Positions 23,213 through 30,858 are shown, counted from the first letter of the stretch. The stretch is DNA of 30,858 bases from Flavobacteriaceae bacterium (GCA_947443815.1 CANEXR010000002.1:1-30858); one strand, 5' to 3'. Translations and numbers: made by a program. Notes: generated from the sequence alone by a model not told the origin.

Positions 23213-24037
23213 TTAAACAGCAACGTTTCCTTTTATTAAGGCATGTGGCTCATAACCTTCTAAAGTAAAGTCTTCAAAATTAAAATCAAAAATGTTTTTT
23301 ATTTCAGGATTCAAAATCATTTTGGGTAATTTTTTTGGTTCTCTTGACAATTGGAGTTCAAGTTGTTCAAAATGATTGTTGTAAATATGAGCATCACCAA
23401 AAGTATGTATAAACTCACCTACTCCTAATTCACAAACTTGAGCAATCATCATAGTTAGTAATGCATAAGAAGCAATATTAAAGGGAACTCCTAGGAATAT
23501 ATCGGCGCTGCGTTGGTACAATTGACAAGAAAGTTTTCTATCTGAGACATAAAACTGAAAAAAAGCATGGCATGGCGGTAAAGCAGCTTTATTATTAGCC
23601 ACATTTTCGTCAAATGAAATTGTGGTGTCAGGAAGAACGGATGGATTCCAAGCCGAAACCAGCATCCTGCGACTGTTTGGATTGCTTTTTAATTCTTTTA
23701 TAAGATCGGAGATTTGGTCAATTTCTTCACTGTTCCAATTGCGCCATTGATGCCCATAAACGGGTCCTAAATTACCATTTGCATCTGCCCAAGCATCCCA
23801 AATTTTCACTCCATTTTCTTGAAGATAGGTAATATTAGTATCGCCTTTTAAAAACCAAAGTAATTCATAGATGATTGATTTTAGATGTAATTTTTTGGTA
23901 GTTACCATTGGAAAACCCTCATTAAGATCAAAACGCATTTGGTATCCAAACACACTTTTTGTTCCAGTTCCAGTTCGATCTCCTTTTTGGCAACCGTTTT
24001 CCATAACGTGTTGGACTAAATCTAAATATTGTTTCAT
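23213..24037 (-). CDS. thyA: Thymidylate synthase
   Basis: ThyA methylates dUMP to dTMP using 5,10-methylene-THF and releases dihydrofolate, which the nearby DHFR recycles. The 274-residue protein has DRTGTGTKSVFG near the N-terminus, SRRMLVSAWNP, the catalytic cysteine C156 in LPPCHAFFQFYV, QRSADIFLGVPFNIASYALL and FGDAHIYNNH. Compared with the 264-residue E. coli enzyme it has an insertion of about 10 residues (around 139-150, TISFDENVANNK) just before the catalytic loop. It is followed by the MORN/TonB gene and preceded by the BFN-family gene 104 bases upstream. Confidence 0.98.
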   Translation of the reverse strand: MKQYLDLVQHVMENGCQKGDRTGTGTKSVFGYQMRFDLNEGFPMVTTKKLHLKSIIYELLWFLKGDTNITYLQENGVKIWDAWADANGNLGPVYGHQWRNWNSEEIDQISDLIKELKSNPNSRRMLVSAWNPSVLPDTTISFDENVANNKAALPPCHAFFQFYVSDRKLSCQLYQRSADIFLGVPFNIASYALLTMMIAQVCELGVGEFIHTFGDAHIYNNHFEQLELQLSREPKKLPKMILNPEIKNIFDFNFEDFTLEGYEPHALIKGNVAV

Positions 24038-24141
24038 TATTAAGGGATTAGTTGGTGTTTTTTTGTTTTGGTACTAAGGAGATTTTTGTAGGCTAAAAAT
24101 ACTTTGGATAGTAGATAAAACCTAAAATTTAAAACAATCTA

Positions 24142-24771
24142 TTATTCTCTTTTTGATATTTCATCTCTAATTTTAGCAGCTTTTTCGTAGTCTTCATGTT
24201 CTACAGCTTGCGCCAAAAGGTCGTTTAATTCTTGTAAACTGTGTTTTGAATATGTTCGGCCAGATTGGTTGCTTTCAGCAACTTCTTGTCCAAAGGTGTC
24301 CGGATTTGAAAGTACATCGTCTATTTCTTGTGAATCTTTATTGGTTTCGCCAAGATTAGATTTTAGATAGATGCCCGCTTTATCCAGGATGTTTTTGTAT
24401 GTAAAAATTGGTGCATTGAATCGTAGAGCCAGAGCAATTGCATCTGAGGTTCTTGCGTCTATTATTTCTTCAATTTTGTCTCTTTCGCAAATGATACTTG
24501 AATAAAATACACCATCAACGAGCTTATGAATGATAACTTGTTTTACTACAATATCAAATCGATCTGCAAAATTTTTGAATAAATCATGTGTTAAAGGACG
24601 TGGTGGTTTTATTTCTTTTTCTAAAGCTATAGCGATAGATTGCGCTTCAAAAGCACCGATGACAATGGGTAATTTTCTTTCGCCATCAACCTCATTCAGT
24701 ATTAATGCATAGGCACCGTTTTGAGTTTGACTGTAAGAAATTCCTTTTATTGATAATTTAACTAAGCTCAT
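24142..24771 (-). CDS. Bifunctional nuclease family (BFN/DUF151) protein with UVR motif
   Basis: The 209-residue protein has an N-terminal BFN (DUF151) domain, about 1-135, with LPIVIGAFEAQSIAIALE, RPLTHDLFKNFADRF and ARTSDAIALALRFNAPIF, the hallmark stretches of this family. A linker is followed by a C-terminal UVR/UvrB-C-type motif at about 175-209 (LNDLLAQAVEHEDYEKAAKIRDEI). The BFN domain has been reported to have DNase and RNase activity in plants; the bacterial role is not settled. The UVR motif in UvrB contacts UvrC, so a link to DNA or protein quality control is possible but inferred. No clear promoter match was found upstream. Confidence 0.9.
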   Translation of the reverse strand: MSLVKLSIKGISYSQTQNGAYALILNEVDGERKLPIVIGAFEAQSIAIALEKEIKPPRPLTHDLFKNFADRFDIVVKQVIIHKLVDGVFYSSIICERDKIEEIIDARTSDAIALALRFNAPIFTYKNILDKAGIYLKSNLGETNKDSQEIDDVLSNPDTFGQEVAESNQSGRTYSKHSLQELNDLLAQAVEHEDYEKAAKIRDEISKRE

Positions 24772-24850
24772 GGTTTTTGAAAAGTATTGGATGTCTTTGA
24801 GTGGTCTTTTTTTGAATTAAAGTGCAATTTTAAGCTAAAAACAGCACACA

Positions 24851-24900
24851 AAAAAAAACTACCAAAAAACAAAGATACGATTATCTTGTTTTTTGGTAGC
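24851..24900 (-). terminator. Terminator of the etfB-etfA operon
   Basis: CTACCAAAAAACAAAGATA (24859-24877) pairs with TATCTTGTTTTTTGGTAG (24882-24899) with one bulged base, around a 4-base loop. Reading on the minus strand it is followed by eight T residues, so it terminates etfA. Confidence 0.88.
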
Positions 24901-24927
24901 TATAATTGGGTATAAAAATAATTTAAA

Positions 24928-25896
24928 TTAAGATTGTTGTGCCTTAAATACTTTCAATTTTTCGATTAATTTAGGGACGATTTCGAAGGCATCCCCAACA
25001 ATTCCGTAATCGGCTACTTTAAAGAAAGGCGCTTCTGGATCGCTGTTAATAACTACTTTCACTTTTGAAGAATTGACACCAGCGATGTGTTGGATAGCGC
25101 CTGAAATTCCAATTGCAATATATAAATTAGTGGCTACTGGTTTACCTGTTTGTCCTACGTGCTCGCCGTGAGGTCTCCAACCTAAATCAGAAACTGGTTT
25201 TGAACAAGCGGTTGCTGCTCCTAAAACAGAAGCTAATTCTTCTATCATGCCCCAATTTTCGGGACCTTTTAAACCGCGTCCTGCTGAAACTACAATATCG
25301 GCATCGGCAATTGAAACTTTTCCAGAGCCTTTTTCTACAGAGGCTACTTTTACACCAAAATCATTGTCTCCAATAGTTGGATTAAAATCTTCTTGGGTTA
25401 ATGTTGTTTCATTTTCAAAAATACCATAGGAATTTTTGGCAAGACCTATTATTTTGATATCGGTTGAGATTTCGGTAATATTGAATGCTTTATTTGAGAA
25501 TGCGGTTCTTTTTACTTGAAATGGCGAAGTGCTTACGGGTAGCCCAACTACATTGGAAGCAAAGCCAGCTTCTAGGGCAACAGCAACAAGAGATGAAAGA
25601 TAAATGCTGTCAGTGGTAGAAGATAATACTACTACTTTTGCATTTTCTTGTTGTGCAGCTTGTTTGATTACATCGGCGTATGCTTTTGCTGTAAATCCTG
25701 CTAATTTATCATTGTTTACTTTTAATACTTTGTCTACACCGTAATTTGATAATTCAGAAACATCTCCTGCATTTATAGTTACAGCAGTAACAGTTGTTCC
25801 TAAAGTTTCGGCTACTTTTTTTGCATAAGAAGCCAATTCGAAAGCTACTTTCTTGAATTTTCCTTCTGCGTATTCTGCGTATATTAATATTGACAT
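24928..25896 (-). CDS. etfA: Electron transfer flavoprotein subunit alpha
   Basis: EtfA holds the FAD of the heterodimeric ETF that carries electrons from acyl-CoA dehydrogenases to the quinone pool. The protein is 322 residues. Domain I spans about 1-185; the FAD domain begins with IVVSAGRGLKGPENW and contains LGWRPHGEHVGQTGKPV, LYIAIGISGAIQH and INSDPEAPFFKVADYGIVGD. In most ETFs an arginine after the conserved serine (SR) contacts the flavin; here the stretch reads ACSKPVSDLGW, with lysine K233 at that place. From memory this form is common in Bacteroidota. etfB lies 103 bases upstream. Confidence 0.97.
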   Translation of the reverse strand: MSILIYAEYAEGKFKKVAFELASYAKKVAETLGTTVTAVTINAGDVSELSNYGVDKVLKVNNDKLAGFTAKAYADVIKQAAQQENAKVVVLSSTTDSIYLSSLVAVALEAGFASNVVGLPVSTSPFQVKRTAFSNKAFNITEISTDIKIIGLAKNSYGIFENETTLTQEDFNPTIGDNDFGVKVASVEKGSGKVSIADADIVVSAGRGLKGPENWGMIEELASVLGAATACSKPVSDLGWRPHGEHVGQTGKPVATNLYIAIGISGAIQHIAGVNSSKVKVVINSDPEAPFFKVADYGIVGDAFEIVPKLIEKLKVFKAQQS

Positions 25897-25999
25897 AATT
25901 TTTTATTTTAGTCTTAAAGTTTTTTATGGTCTAAAGTTATAAAGGGTATTTTTTGTTATTTTTTATCCTTTTGGCTTTTGGCATTCGACTTAATGACAG

Positions 26000-26746
26000 T
26001 TAGATTACTTTTGCTTCGTTGTGTAATAAATTAATTAATTCATCTAAATTATCAGCTGAAATTAATTTCACTGCAGATTTAGGAGCTGGTTTTTCGAATT
26101 TCACTGCTTTTGTGTTGATAGCAGCTTCAACGGGTTCTACTATGGTTAACACTTTTGTTCTTGCGGTCATGATTCCTCTCATGTTTGGAATGCGCAAGTC
26201 TTTTTCTTCGACCAATCCTTTTTGTCCACCAATGATTAGTGGCAAAGTAGTATTTACAGTTTCTTTTCCTCCGTCGATTTCGCGAACAGCTACAGCATTT
26301 GTGCCGTCAACAGTTAAGCTAGTACATGAATTTAAGAAGTTGTATCCTAAAATTCCGGCTATCATTCCGGGAACCATTCCACCATTATAATCTAAAGATT
26401 CTTTTCCGGCTATAATAATGTCGTAAGCGCCATTTTTGATGACTTCGGCTAGTTGTTTTGCTACAAAAAATCCGTCAGTAGGCGTTGCGTTTATGCGAAT
26501 GGCTTCGTTGGCGCCTATTGCTAATGCTTTTCTTAAAGTAGGTTCTGTTTCTGGACCGCCAACATTAACAACAGTTACGGTTGCTCCTTGTTGTTCTTGG
26601 AACCAAATGGCACGTGTAAGTCCAAACTCATCGTTAGGATTGATTACAAATTGTACGCCATTGGTATCAAATTCTGAGTCGCCATTGACGAAGTTAATTT
26701 TGGAAGTAGTATCAGGAACGTGACTGATGCAAACTAATATTTTCAT
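26000..26746 (-). CDS. etfB: Electron transfer flavoprotein subunit beta
   Basis: EtfB is the partner of EtfA; it binds AMP and carries the loop that recognises dehydrogenases. The 248-residue protein starts MKILVCISHVPDTTSKI, the standard family N-terminus. The frame is open 59 codons further upstream, but that part is basic, unlike the family, and would run over the promoter, so the ATG at 26746 is chosen. INPNDEFGLTRAIWFQEQ, GKESLDYNGGMVPGMIAGILG (AMP site region) and LPLIIGGQKGLVEEKDLRIPNMRGIMTAR are conserved. It is first in the etfB-etfA operon. Confidence 0.97.
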   Translation of the reverse strand: MKILVCISHVPDTTSKINFVNGDSEFDTNGVQFVINPNDEFGLTRAIWFQEQQGATVTVVNVGGPETEPTLRKALAIGANEAIRINATPTDGFFVAKQLAEVIKNGAYDIIIAGKESLDYNGGMVPGMIAGILGYNFLNSCTSLTVDGTNAVAVREIDGGKETVNTTLPLIIGGQKGLVEEKDLRIPNMRGIMTARTKVLTIVEPVEAAINTKAVKFEKPAPKSAVKLISADNLDELINLLHNEAKVI

Positions 26747-26778
26747 AGGTTTATATTTTGATTTTCTAAAATGCTTGA

Positions 26779-26786
26779 CAAATTTA
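26779..26786 (-). promoter_or_regulatory. Candidate etfB promoter, -7 box
   Basis: On the minus strand TAAATTTG matches TAnnTTTG exactly and ends 32 bases before the ATG at 26746. No TTG was found at the -33 position. It lies inside the frame extension upstream of etfB, supporting the shorter protein. Confidence 0.45.
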
Positions 26787-27039
26787 AAATAATATTTTGG
26801 ATAATATACTATGCGTGCATAATATTTTTTAATAACTATTACGTTTTCGTGATTTTGTAGCGGCTTGGAATGGTTTTTTTGGAGTTTTAAGAATTGGTTT
26901 GTTTTTGGATTGAAATTGGGCAATGGAAAAATACAACAAAAAGAATATAAATTGTTGCTTAAGCAGTTGTTTATTGGAATGCAGAATAAAAAGGGAAGGG
27001 ATAGAAATAAACGAATTGTCAGTGTTACATCGATTTCGT

Positions 27040-27115
27040 AGCCCGGATAGTAGCGGCATCCTTCCTGTGGCTTCTTTAGACACAGGAAGATATAGCGTAT
27101 AGCCGGAAGTAGCTC
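27040..27115 (+). ncRNA. Structured intergenic element, Flavo-1-like (copy 2)
   Basis: The element starts AGCCCGGATAGTAGCGGCATC, then a perfect hairpin CTTCCTGTG (27061-27069) with CACAGGAAG (27081-27089), then ATATAGCG and AGCCGGAAGTAGCTCC. CCGG (27043-27046) can pair with CCGG (27103-27106). The ends match the element at 4427-4568, where the same stem is CCTG with CAGG. It lies in the divergent spacer upstream of pdhB, not behind a recognised gene. It resembles Flavo-1 RNA from memory. Confidence 0.7.
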
Positions 27116-27161
27116 CTGATTATTTTAAAGTGTTTTATGCATTAAAGTGATTTAAAATATT

Positions 27162-27169
27162 TATTTTTG
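27162..27169 (+). promoter_or_regulatory. Candidate pdhB promoter, -7 box
   Basis: TATTTTTG matches TAnnTTTG, 34 bases before the pdhB ATG at 27204 and 47 bases after the structured element. No clear -33 TTG is seen. Confidence 0.45.
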
Positions 27170-27203
27170 CTTTTCGAAAATTAGAGATACACAACATACA
27201 ACT

Positions 27204-28184
27204 ATGAGAACGATACAATTTAGAGAGGCCATTTGCGAAGCGATGAGTGAAGAAATGCGTCACGATGAAACCATATACTTAATGGGTGAAGAAGTTGCAG
27301 AATACAATGGTGCTTACAAGGCATCTAAAGGAATGCTTGCCGAATTTGGTGAGAAAAGAGTTATTGACACTCCGATTGCTGAGTTAGGTTTTACGGGTAT
27401 TGCCGTTGGATCCGCCATGAACGGTTGTCGTCCAATTGTGGAATACATGACGTTCAATTTCTGTTTAGTAGGGATTGATCAAATTATAAATAATGCTGCC
27501 AAAATGCGTCAGATGACAGGAGGACAATTCAATGTGCCTATTGTTTTTCGTGGGCCAACTGCTTCGGCGGGCCAATTGGGAGCAACACACTCACAAGCTT
27601 TAGAGAATTGGTTTGCGAATACACCGGGTCTTAAAGTTGTAGTTCCTTCTACTGTTTATGATGCGAAAGGGCTTTTGAAATCAGCCATTCGAGATAATGA
27701 TCCTGTAATTTTTATGGAATCGGAGCAAATGTATGGTGATAAAGGGGAAGTGCCAGATGGGGAATATACAATTCCACTAGGTGTTGCCGATATCAAAAGA
27801 GAAGGAACGGATGTAACTATTGTTTCTTTTGGGAAAATTATCAAGGAAGCTTTTATTGCTGCAGATGAATTAGCTAAAGAAGGAATTTCTTGTGAAATTA
27901 TCGATTTGAGAACGGTTCGTCCTTTGGATTTTGAAACTATTTTGACTTCGGTTCGAAAAACAAATAGATTGGTGATACTCGAAGAGGCTTGGCCGTTTGC
28001 AAGTGTGTCATCAGAGATTACATACTTAGTTCAAGAGCGTGCTTTTGATTTCTTGGATGCGCCAATCCAGAGAATTACTACTGCGGATACTCCAGCACCC
28101 TATTCGCCAGTTTTGTTGAAAGAGTGGTTGCCTAATGCAGGTGATGTAGTAAAGGCTGTGAAAAAAGTGCTTTATAAAAAATAA
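27204..28184 (+). CDS. pdhB: Pyruvate dehydrogenase complex E1 component, beta subunit
   Basis: The E1 beta subunit with E1 alpha forms the thiamine-diphosphate enzyme that decarboxylates pyruvate and passes the acetyl group to E2 lipoyl domains. The 326-residue protein starts MRTIQFREAICEAM. The TPP-contacting glutamate is E60 in DTPIAELGFTGIA, and the active-site histidine is H129 in QLGATHSQALENWF. The C-terminal transketolase-type domain has GTDVTIVSFGKI and IDLRTVRPLD, and the end motif DTPAPYSPVLLKEWLPN. Its E1 alpha and E2 genes are not adjacent. The closest alternative would be a branched-chain 2-oxoacid E1 beta, but the sequence reads as the pyruvate type. Confidence 0.95.
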   Translation: MRTIQFREAICEAMSEEMRHDETIYLMGEEVAEYNGAYKASKGMLAEFGEKRVIDTPIAELGFTGIAVGSAMNGCRPIVEYMTFNFCLVGIDQIINNAAKMRQMTGGQFNVPIVFRGPTASAGQLGATHSQALENWFANTPGLKVVVPSTVYDAKGLLKSAIRDNDPVIFMESEQMYGDKGEVPDGEYTIPLGVADIKREGTDVTIVSFGKIIKEAFIAADELAKEGISCEIIDLRTVRPLDFETILTSVRKTNRLVILEEAWPFASVSSEITYLVQERAFDFLDAPIQRITTADTPAPYSPVLLKEWLPNAGDVVKAVKKVLYKK

Positions 28185-28261
28185 TTTTTTAAGATTTTAT
28201 TTTTGGGCTAAATTTAACAGTCTGAATCTTTAAATTTAAATAATCTAAAACATCTAATTAC

Positions 28262-28269
28262 TATATTTG
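28262..28269 (+). promoter_or_regulatory. Candidate promoter for the DUF5686 gene, -7 box
   Basis: TATATTTG matches TAnnTTTG and lies 45 bases before the ATG at 28315. It is directly upstream of the pdhB terminator hairpin, so a transcript from here would start in that hairpin. No -33 TTG was found at the right spacing. Confidence 0.35.
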
Positions 28270-28270
28270 A

Positions 28271-28308
28271 AACTTCATCAGAATAAAGCTGATGGAGTTT
28301 TTTTTTGA
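28271..28308 (+). terminator. Terminator after pdhB
   Basis: AACTTCATCAG (28271-28281) pairs with CTGATGGAGTT (28289-28299) with one G-U pair, around a 7-base loop, and is followed by a run of T. It ends just before the DUF5686 gene start. Confidence 0.8.
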
Positions 28309-28314
28309 TTGATT

Positions 28315-30816
28315 ATGAAAAAAATATTTTTATATATATTGTTTTTTTTAGCTGTTTCAGCAAATACTCTTTTTGGGCAAACCAAAGTGAGTGGAGTTGT
28401 TGTGGACACTCAAAATCAACCGATTCCGTATGCAAATGTAGTTTTCAAAAATTCGAATATAGGAATTGTTACCAATGAAGATGGTCGTTTTTATATAGAA
28501 TCAGAAAAGACGTTTTCTACTTTAGTTATTTCGTCTGTTGGATTCTCGGAAAAAGAAATTACTTTAGAGAAAGCAGTTAATTATAATTTCAAAATCCAAC
28601 TTAAGGAAGCAGAAACTTTAAAAGAAGTAGTAGTTTTTACTGGAAAAACTTCCAAAAAGAACAATCCAGCACTCGATATTCTTAGAAAAATTTGGGAACG
28701 AAAACGTAAAAATGGATTGAATCTGTTTGATCAATATCAAATGGAGAAGTATGAGAAAGTGGAGTTTGATATGAATACCATTGACAGTGCTTTTATGAAA
28801 AATAAGATTTTCAAAGGCATGGAATTTATTTTTAATCAAGTAGATACATCTCGCATTACAGGAAAGACCTATTTGCCTATTTTTATCAATGAAGCCTTGT
28901 ATGATGTCTATGGTGATACTAAACTTAAGAAAGTAAAAGAAACGGTGAAAGCCAATAAAACTTCTGGTTTTAATGGAAACCAACAGATTTTGTCTTTTGT
29001 AAAAGATTTGTATTCGGATTATAATATTTATGACAACCATCTTACTTTTTTTGACAAAAGCTTTACCAGCCCACTTTCGACAACGGGTGTTGATGTTTAT
29101 AATTATGTGCTGAGAGACAGTTCTTTTGTGGATAAAAAATGGTGTTATAATATTGTGTTTTATCCTAGACGAAAAAACGAATTGACTTTCAAAGGCGATT
29201 TTTGGGTAAATGACACCACTTTTGCCATCAAAAAAATAAATATGGCTGTGACCAAAAGCGCCAATATCAACTGGATAAAAGACATTTATATAGAGCAGGA
29301 ATTTGAGGTGATGAATGATTCTGTTTTTCTGTTAACCCGAGATTATATGATGTCGGATTTTGCTTTGAATAAAAAGGAAAAATCAAAAGGGGTTTATGGT
29401 AAGCGTACCACTTTTTATAGAAACCATCAGTTTAACAAAGAAAAACCAACTGCTTTTTATAAAGATGAAGTCAATTATATCGATAACGAAGTCTATAATA
29501 AGTCCGATAAATATTGGGATGAAAACCGATTCGAAAATTTAACCAAAGACGAATTGGGTGTATACAAAATGCTTGATACGCTACAAACAGTCAAAAAATT
29601 CAAACAATTATACAGTCTAGTTTCGATATTGGGTAGTGGATATGTTGAGTTTAAAAATTTTGATTATGGGCCTATTTTTTCCTCTTTTGGATACAATGAA
29701 GTCGAAGGGATTCGGTTAAGAGCTGGAGGGAGAACCTACTTTGGACCCAACGATCCATGGCGCATACAAGGATTTACTGCCTATGGGTTTGATGATAATA
29801 AATTTAAATATGGATTGTCAGGAAAATGGATGGTCGATAAGAAAAAAAGAATCATCATATCAGGAGGGAACAGGCGCGATATAGAACAAATAGGGGCAAG
29901 TCTGACCACTACAAATGATGTTTTGGGAAGGAGTTTTGCTTCCTCAGCATTATTTACAACAGGAAGTAACGGAAAATTGACTAATATTAATTTAACCAAT
30001 CTGGCCTTCGAGATAGAACCCATCAAGAATTTAACCTTTCAAACTGGGCTTTCGTACCGAACATTACAGTCCGCCTCACCTATTTTTAGTTTGGATTATT
30101 ACACCACTTTGCCTACAATAACCAATCCATCGGGAGTAATAAAAAGCGATGTCAAACAATCCGAAGCTAATATTCAAATAGAATTTACACCCAACCGAAA
30201 AACCATAGGTTTTGGAGTAGAACGCGATATCGTTGACAGTCCATATACCCGCTTTTTTGTTAACTACAGCCACGGCTTCAAAGGAGTTTTGGATTCGGAT
30301 TTCAAATATGAAAAATTACAATTATATTACAAACAACCTATTATTATAGGACCTTTGGGGCGCACCAATATTATTCTGGAAGCCGGAAAAACCTTTGGTA
30401 CAATTCCTTTAGGATTGATGAGTGTCATACCTGGAAACCAAACCTATTTCACCATCGAAAACACCTTTAGTAACCTTAATTTTTATGAATTTGTAACCGA
30501 TCAATATGTAACCTTGCAATGGAATCATAACTTCAACGGCAGACTTTTTTCCAGAATTCCGTTTATGAGAAAATTGAATTGGAGAGAAATTATAGGTATT
30601 AAGAGCGTTTATGGAACCATTTCAGATGCCAATCGTGCCATAAATGCTTCTGGATTACCCTATAATGCACCCGAAAATGTATATTGGGAATATAGCGCGG
30701 GGATAGGAAATATTTTCAAGGTGTTTCGCATCGATTTCTCTTGGAGAGGCAGTTATTTGAACACGCCAGATACGCAGAGGTTTGCCGTTAAAGGGTCCTT
30801 TGGTTTTTATTTTTAA
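28315..30816 (+). CDS. DUF5686 outer-membrane protein with carboxypeptidase-regulatory-like domain
   Basis: The 833-residue protein has a signal peptide (MKKIFLYILFFLAVSANTLFGQ), then a CarboxypepD-regulatory-like beta-sandwich at about 24-110 (VSGVVVDTQNQPIPYANVVFKN, IGIVTNEDGRFYIES, LVISSVGFSEKEITL), as found at the front of SusC-type receptors, and then a long DUF5686 region. The C-terminal part is rich in alternating strands and ends AVKGSFGFYF, so it is probably an outer-membrane barrel. There is no TonB plug domain, so it is not a SusC receptor. The function of DUF5686 is unknown. A TTG-initiated extension two codons longer is unlikely. A reverse-oriented structured element starts 20 bases after its stop. 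Confidence 0.9.
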   Translation: MKKIFLYILFFLAVSANTLFGQTKVSGVVVDTQNQPIPYANVVFKNSNIGIVTNEDGRFYIESEKTFSTLVISSVGFSEKEITLEKAVNYNFKIQLKEAETLKEVVVFTGKTSKKNNPALDILRKIWERKRKNGLNLFDQYQMEKYEKVEFDMNTIDSAFMKNKIFKGMEFIFNQVDTSRITGKTYLPIFINEALYDVYGDTKLKKVKETVKANKTSGFNGNQQILSFVKDLYSDYNIYDNHLTFFDKSFTSPLSTTGVDVYNYVLRDSSFVDKKWCYNIVFYPRRKNELTFKGDFWVNDTTFAIKKINMAVTKSANINWIKDIYIEQEFEVMNDSVFLLTRDYMMSDFALNKKEKSKGVYGKRTTFYRNHQFNKEKPTAFYKDEVNYIDNEVYNKSDKYWDENRFENLTKDELGVYKMLDTLQTVKKFKQLYSLVSILGSGYVEFKNFDYGPIFSSFGYNEVEGIRLRAGGRTYFGPNDPWRIQGFTAYGFDDNKFKYGLSGKWMVDKKKRIIISGGNRRDIEQIGASLTTTNDVLGRSFASSALFTTGSNGKLTNINLTNLAFEIEPIKNLTFQTGLSYRTLQSASPIFSLDYYTTLPTITNPSGVIKSDVKQSEANIQIEFTPNRKTIGFGVERDIVDSPYTRFFVNYSHGFKGVLDSDFKYEKLQLYYKQPIIIGPLGRTNIILEAGKTFGTIPLGLMSVIPGNQTYFTIENTFSNLNFYEFVTDQYVTLQWNHNFNGRLFSRIPFMRKLNWREIIGIKSVYGTISDANRAINASGLPYNAPENVYWEYSAGIGNIFKVFRIDFSWRGSYLNTPDTQRFAVKGSFGFYF

Positions 30817-30836
30817 ATAAAATGCAGTTTAATTTT

Positions 30837-30858
30837 AAGGAGCTATTTCCAGCTATAC
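30837..30858 (-). ncRNA. Start of a third Flavo-1-like element, cut by the window end
   Basis: Read on the minus strand, these 22 bases run GTATAGCTGGAAATAGCTCC and then TT. The 3' end of the element at 27040-27115 reads GTATAGCCGGAAGTAGCTCC, so 18 of these 20 bases agree. It is therefore probably the 3' end of an element in the opposite orientation, continuing beyond the window and lying antisense downstream of the DUF5686 gene. Confidence 0.55.

Larger units (their letters stand above)
26747..27203. other. 457-base divergent spacer between etfB and pdhB
   Basis: This spacer holds the etfB -7 box, the structured element at 27040-27115 and the pdhB -7 box. The part from about 26850 to 27039 has no supported gene. 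On the plus strand a 62-codon frame without a good start (26853-27038) ends at a TAG whose last two bases begin the structured element. On the minus strand an 84-codon frame covers the same bases. Neither resembles a known protein; one may be a gene remnant. Confidence 0.6.

Noticed and set aside
25970..25996. TTGGCATTCGACTT resembling a sigma-54 site between etfB and etfA
   Set aside because: It is on the plus strand, facing away from etfA, and lacks the -12 GC, so no gene would use it.
26747..26923. 59-residue N-terminal extension of etfB
   Set aside because: The extension is basic and unlike ETF beta, and it spans a perfect -7 box. MKILVCISHVPD is the normal family start.
26853..27038. 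62-codon plus-strand frame ending at the structured element
   Set aside because: No good start codon near its beginning and no recognised family; open frames of this size arise by chance in AT-rich DNA. It is kept only as a possible remnant in the findings.
26829..27083. 84-codon minus-strand frame upstream of etfB
   Set aside because: It runs through the structured element at 27040-27115 and its hairpin, and has no recognisable features.
1..30858. CRISPR arrays, tRNA or rRNA genes, insertion sequences, prophage or defence genes
   Set aside because: None were seen by eye; repeats found are short and intergenic, and all larger frames are housekeeping genes.

Overview
The window looks like chromosomal housekeeping DNA from a Flavobacterium-like member of the Flavobacteriaceae. 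The DNA is AT-rich. Many genes are preceded by the Bacteroidota -7 promoter box TAnnTTTG, and ribosome binding sites of the AGGAGG type are largely absent. Several genes are lineage markers: a PorT-type type IX secretion protein, a TamL-type lipoprotein Omp85, a DUF5686 outer-membrane protein, and an AccD without a zinc finger. No tRNA, rRNA, CRISPR array, transposase, prophage or defence island was seen.

Layout. 1-4430: the start of a small membrane protein and surE (both minus), divergent from a ctp/prc-type S41 protease and a DNA/RNA non-specific endonuclease lipoprotein (both plus). 4427-4568: a structured intergenic element. 4590-11806 (minus strand, transcribed right to left): purH, mreB, mreC, mreD, mrdA (PBP2), rodA, which is the rod-shape elongasome set behind a purine gene. 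11972-13222: an orphan MacB/FtsX-type ABC permease. 13385-18003 (minus): tamL, fbaA, accD. 18040-18765: a TrmH/SpoU rRNA methyltransferase divergent from tamL. 18828-20286 (minus): menG/ubiE then porT. 20459-20776: a small three-helix membrane protein. 20844-21670 (minus): a 2TM-domain protein then folA. 21909-22205: a free-standing CBM48-like protein. 22246-24771 (minus): a BFN/UVR nuclease-family protein, thyA, and a secreted MORN/TonB-C protein. 24928-26746 (minus): etfB-etfA. 27204-30816 (plus): pdhB and a DUF5686 outer-membrane protein.

How the genes work together. MreBCD, PBP2 and RodA build the lateral wall. ThyA and DHFR share the folate cycle, and PurH uses 10-formyl-THF from the same pool. 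PDH E1-beta and AccD lead from pyruvate to fatty-acid synthesis, while ETF feeds electrons from acyl-CoA oxidation to the menaquinone made by MenG. TamL and PorT both serve outer-membrane biogenesis or secretion.

The most interesting non-coding signal is a family of three structured elements: two complete copies at 4427-4568 and 27040-27115, and one inverted copy cut by the window end at 30837-30858. They share AGCCC(T/G)GATAGTA at the 5' end and a GG-AA-TAGCTCC-like 3' end, with a compensatory change in the closing stem and completely different internal hairpins. They resemble the Flavo-1 RNA motif as I remember it, whose function is unknown. I did not find a clearly new multi-gene system in this window.
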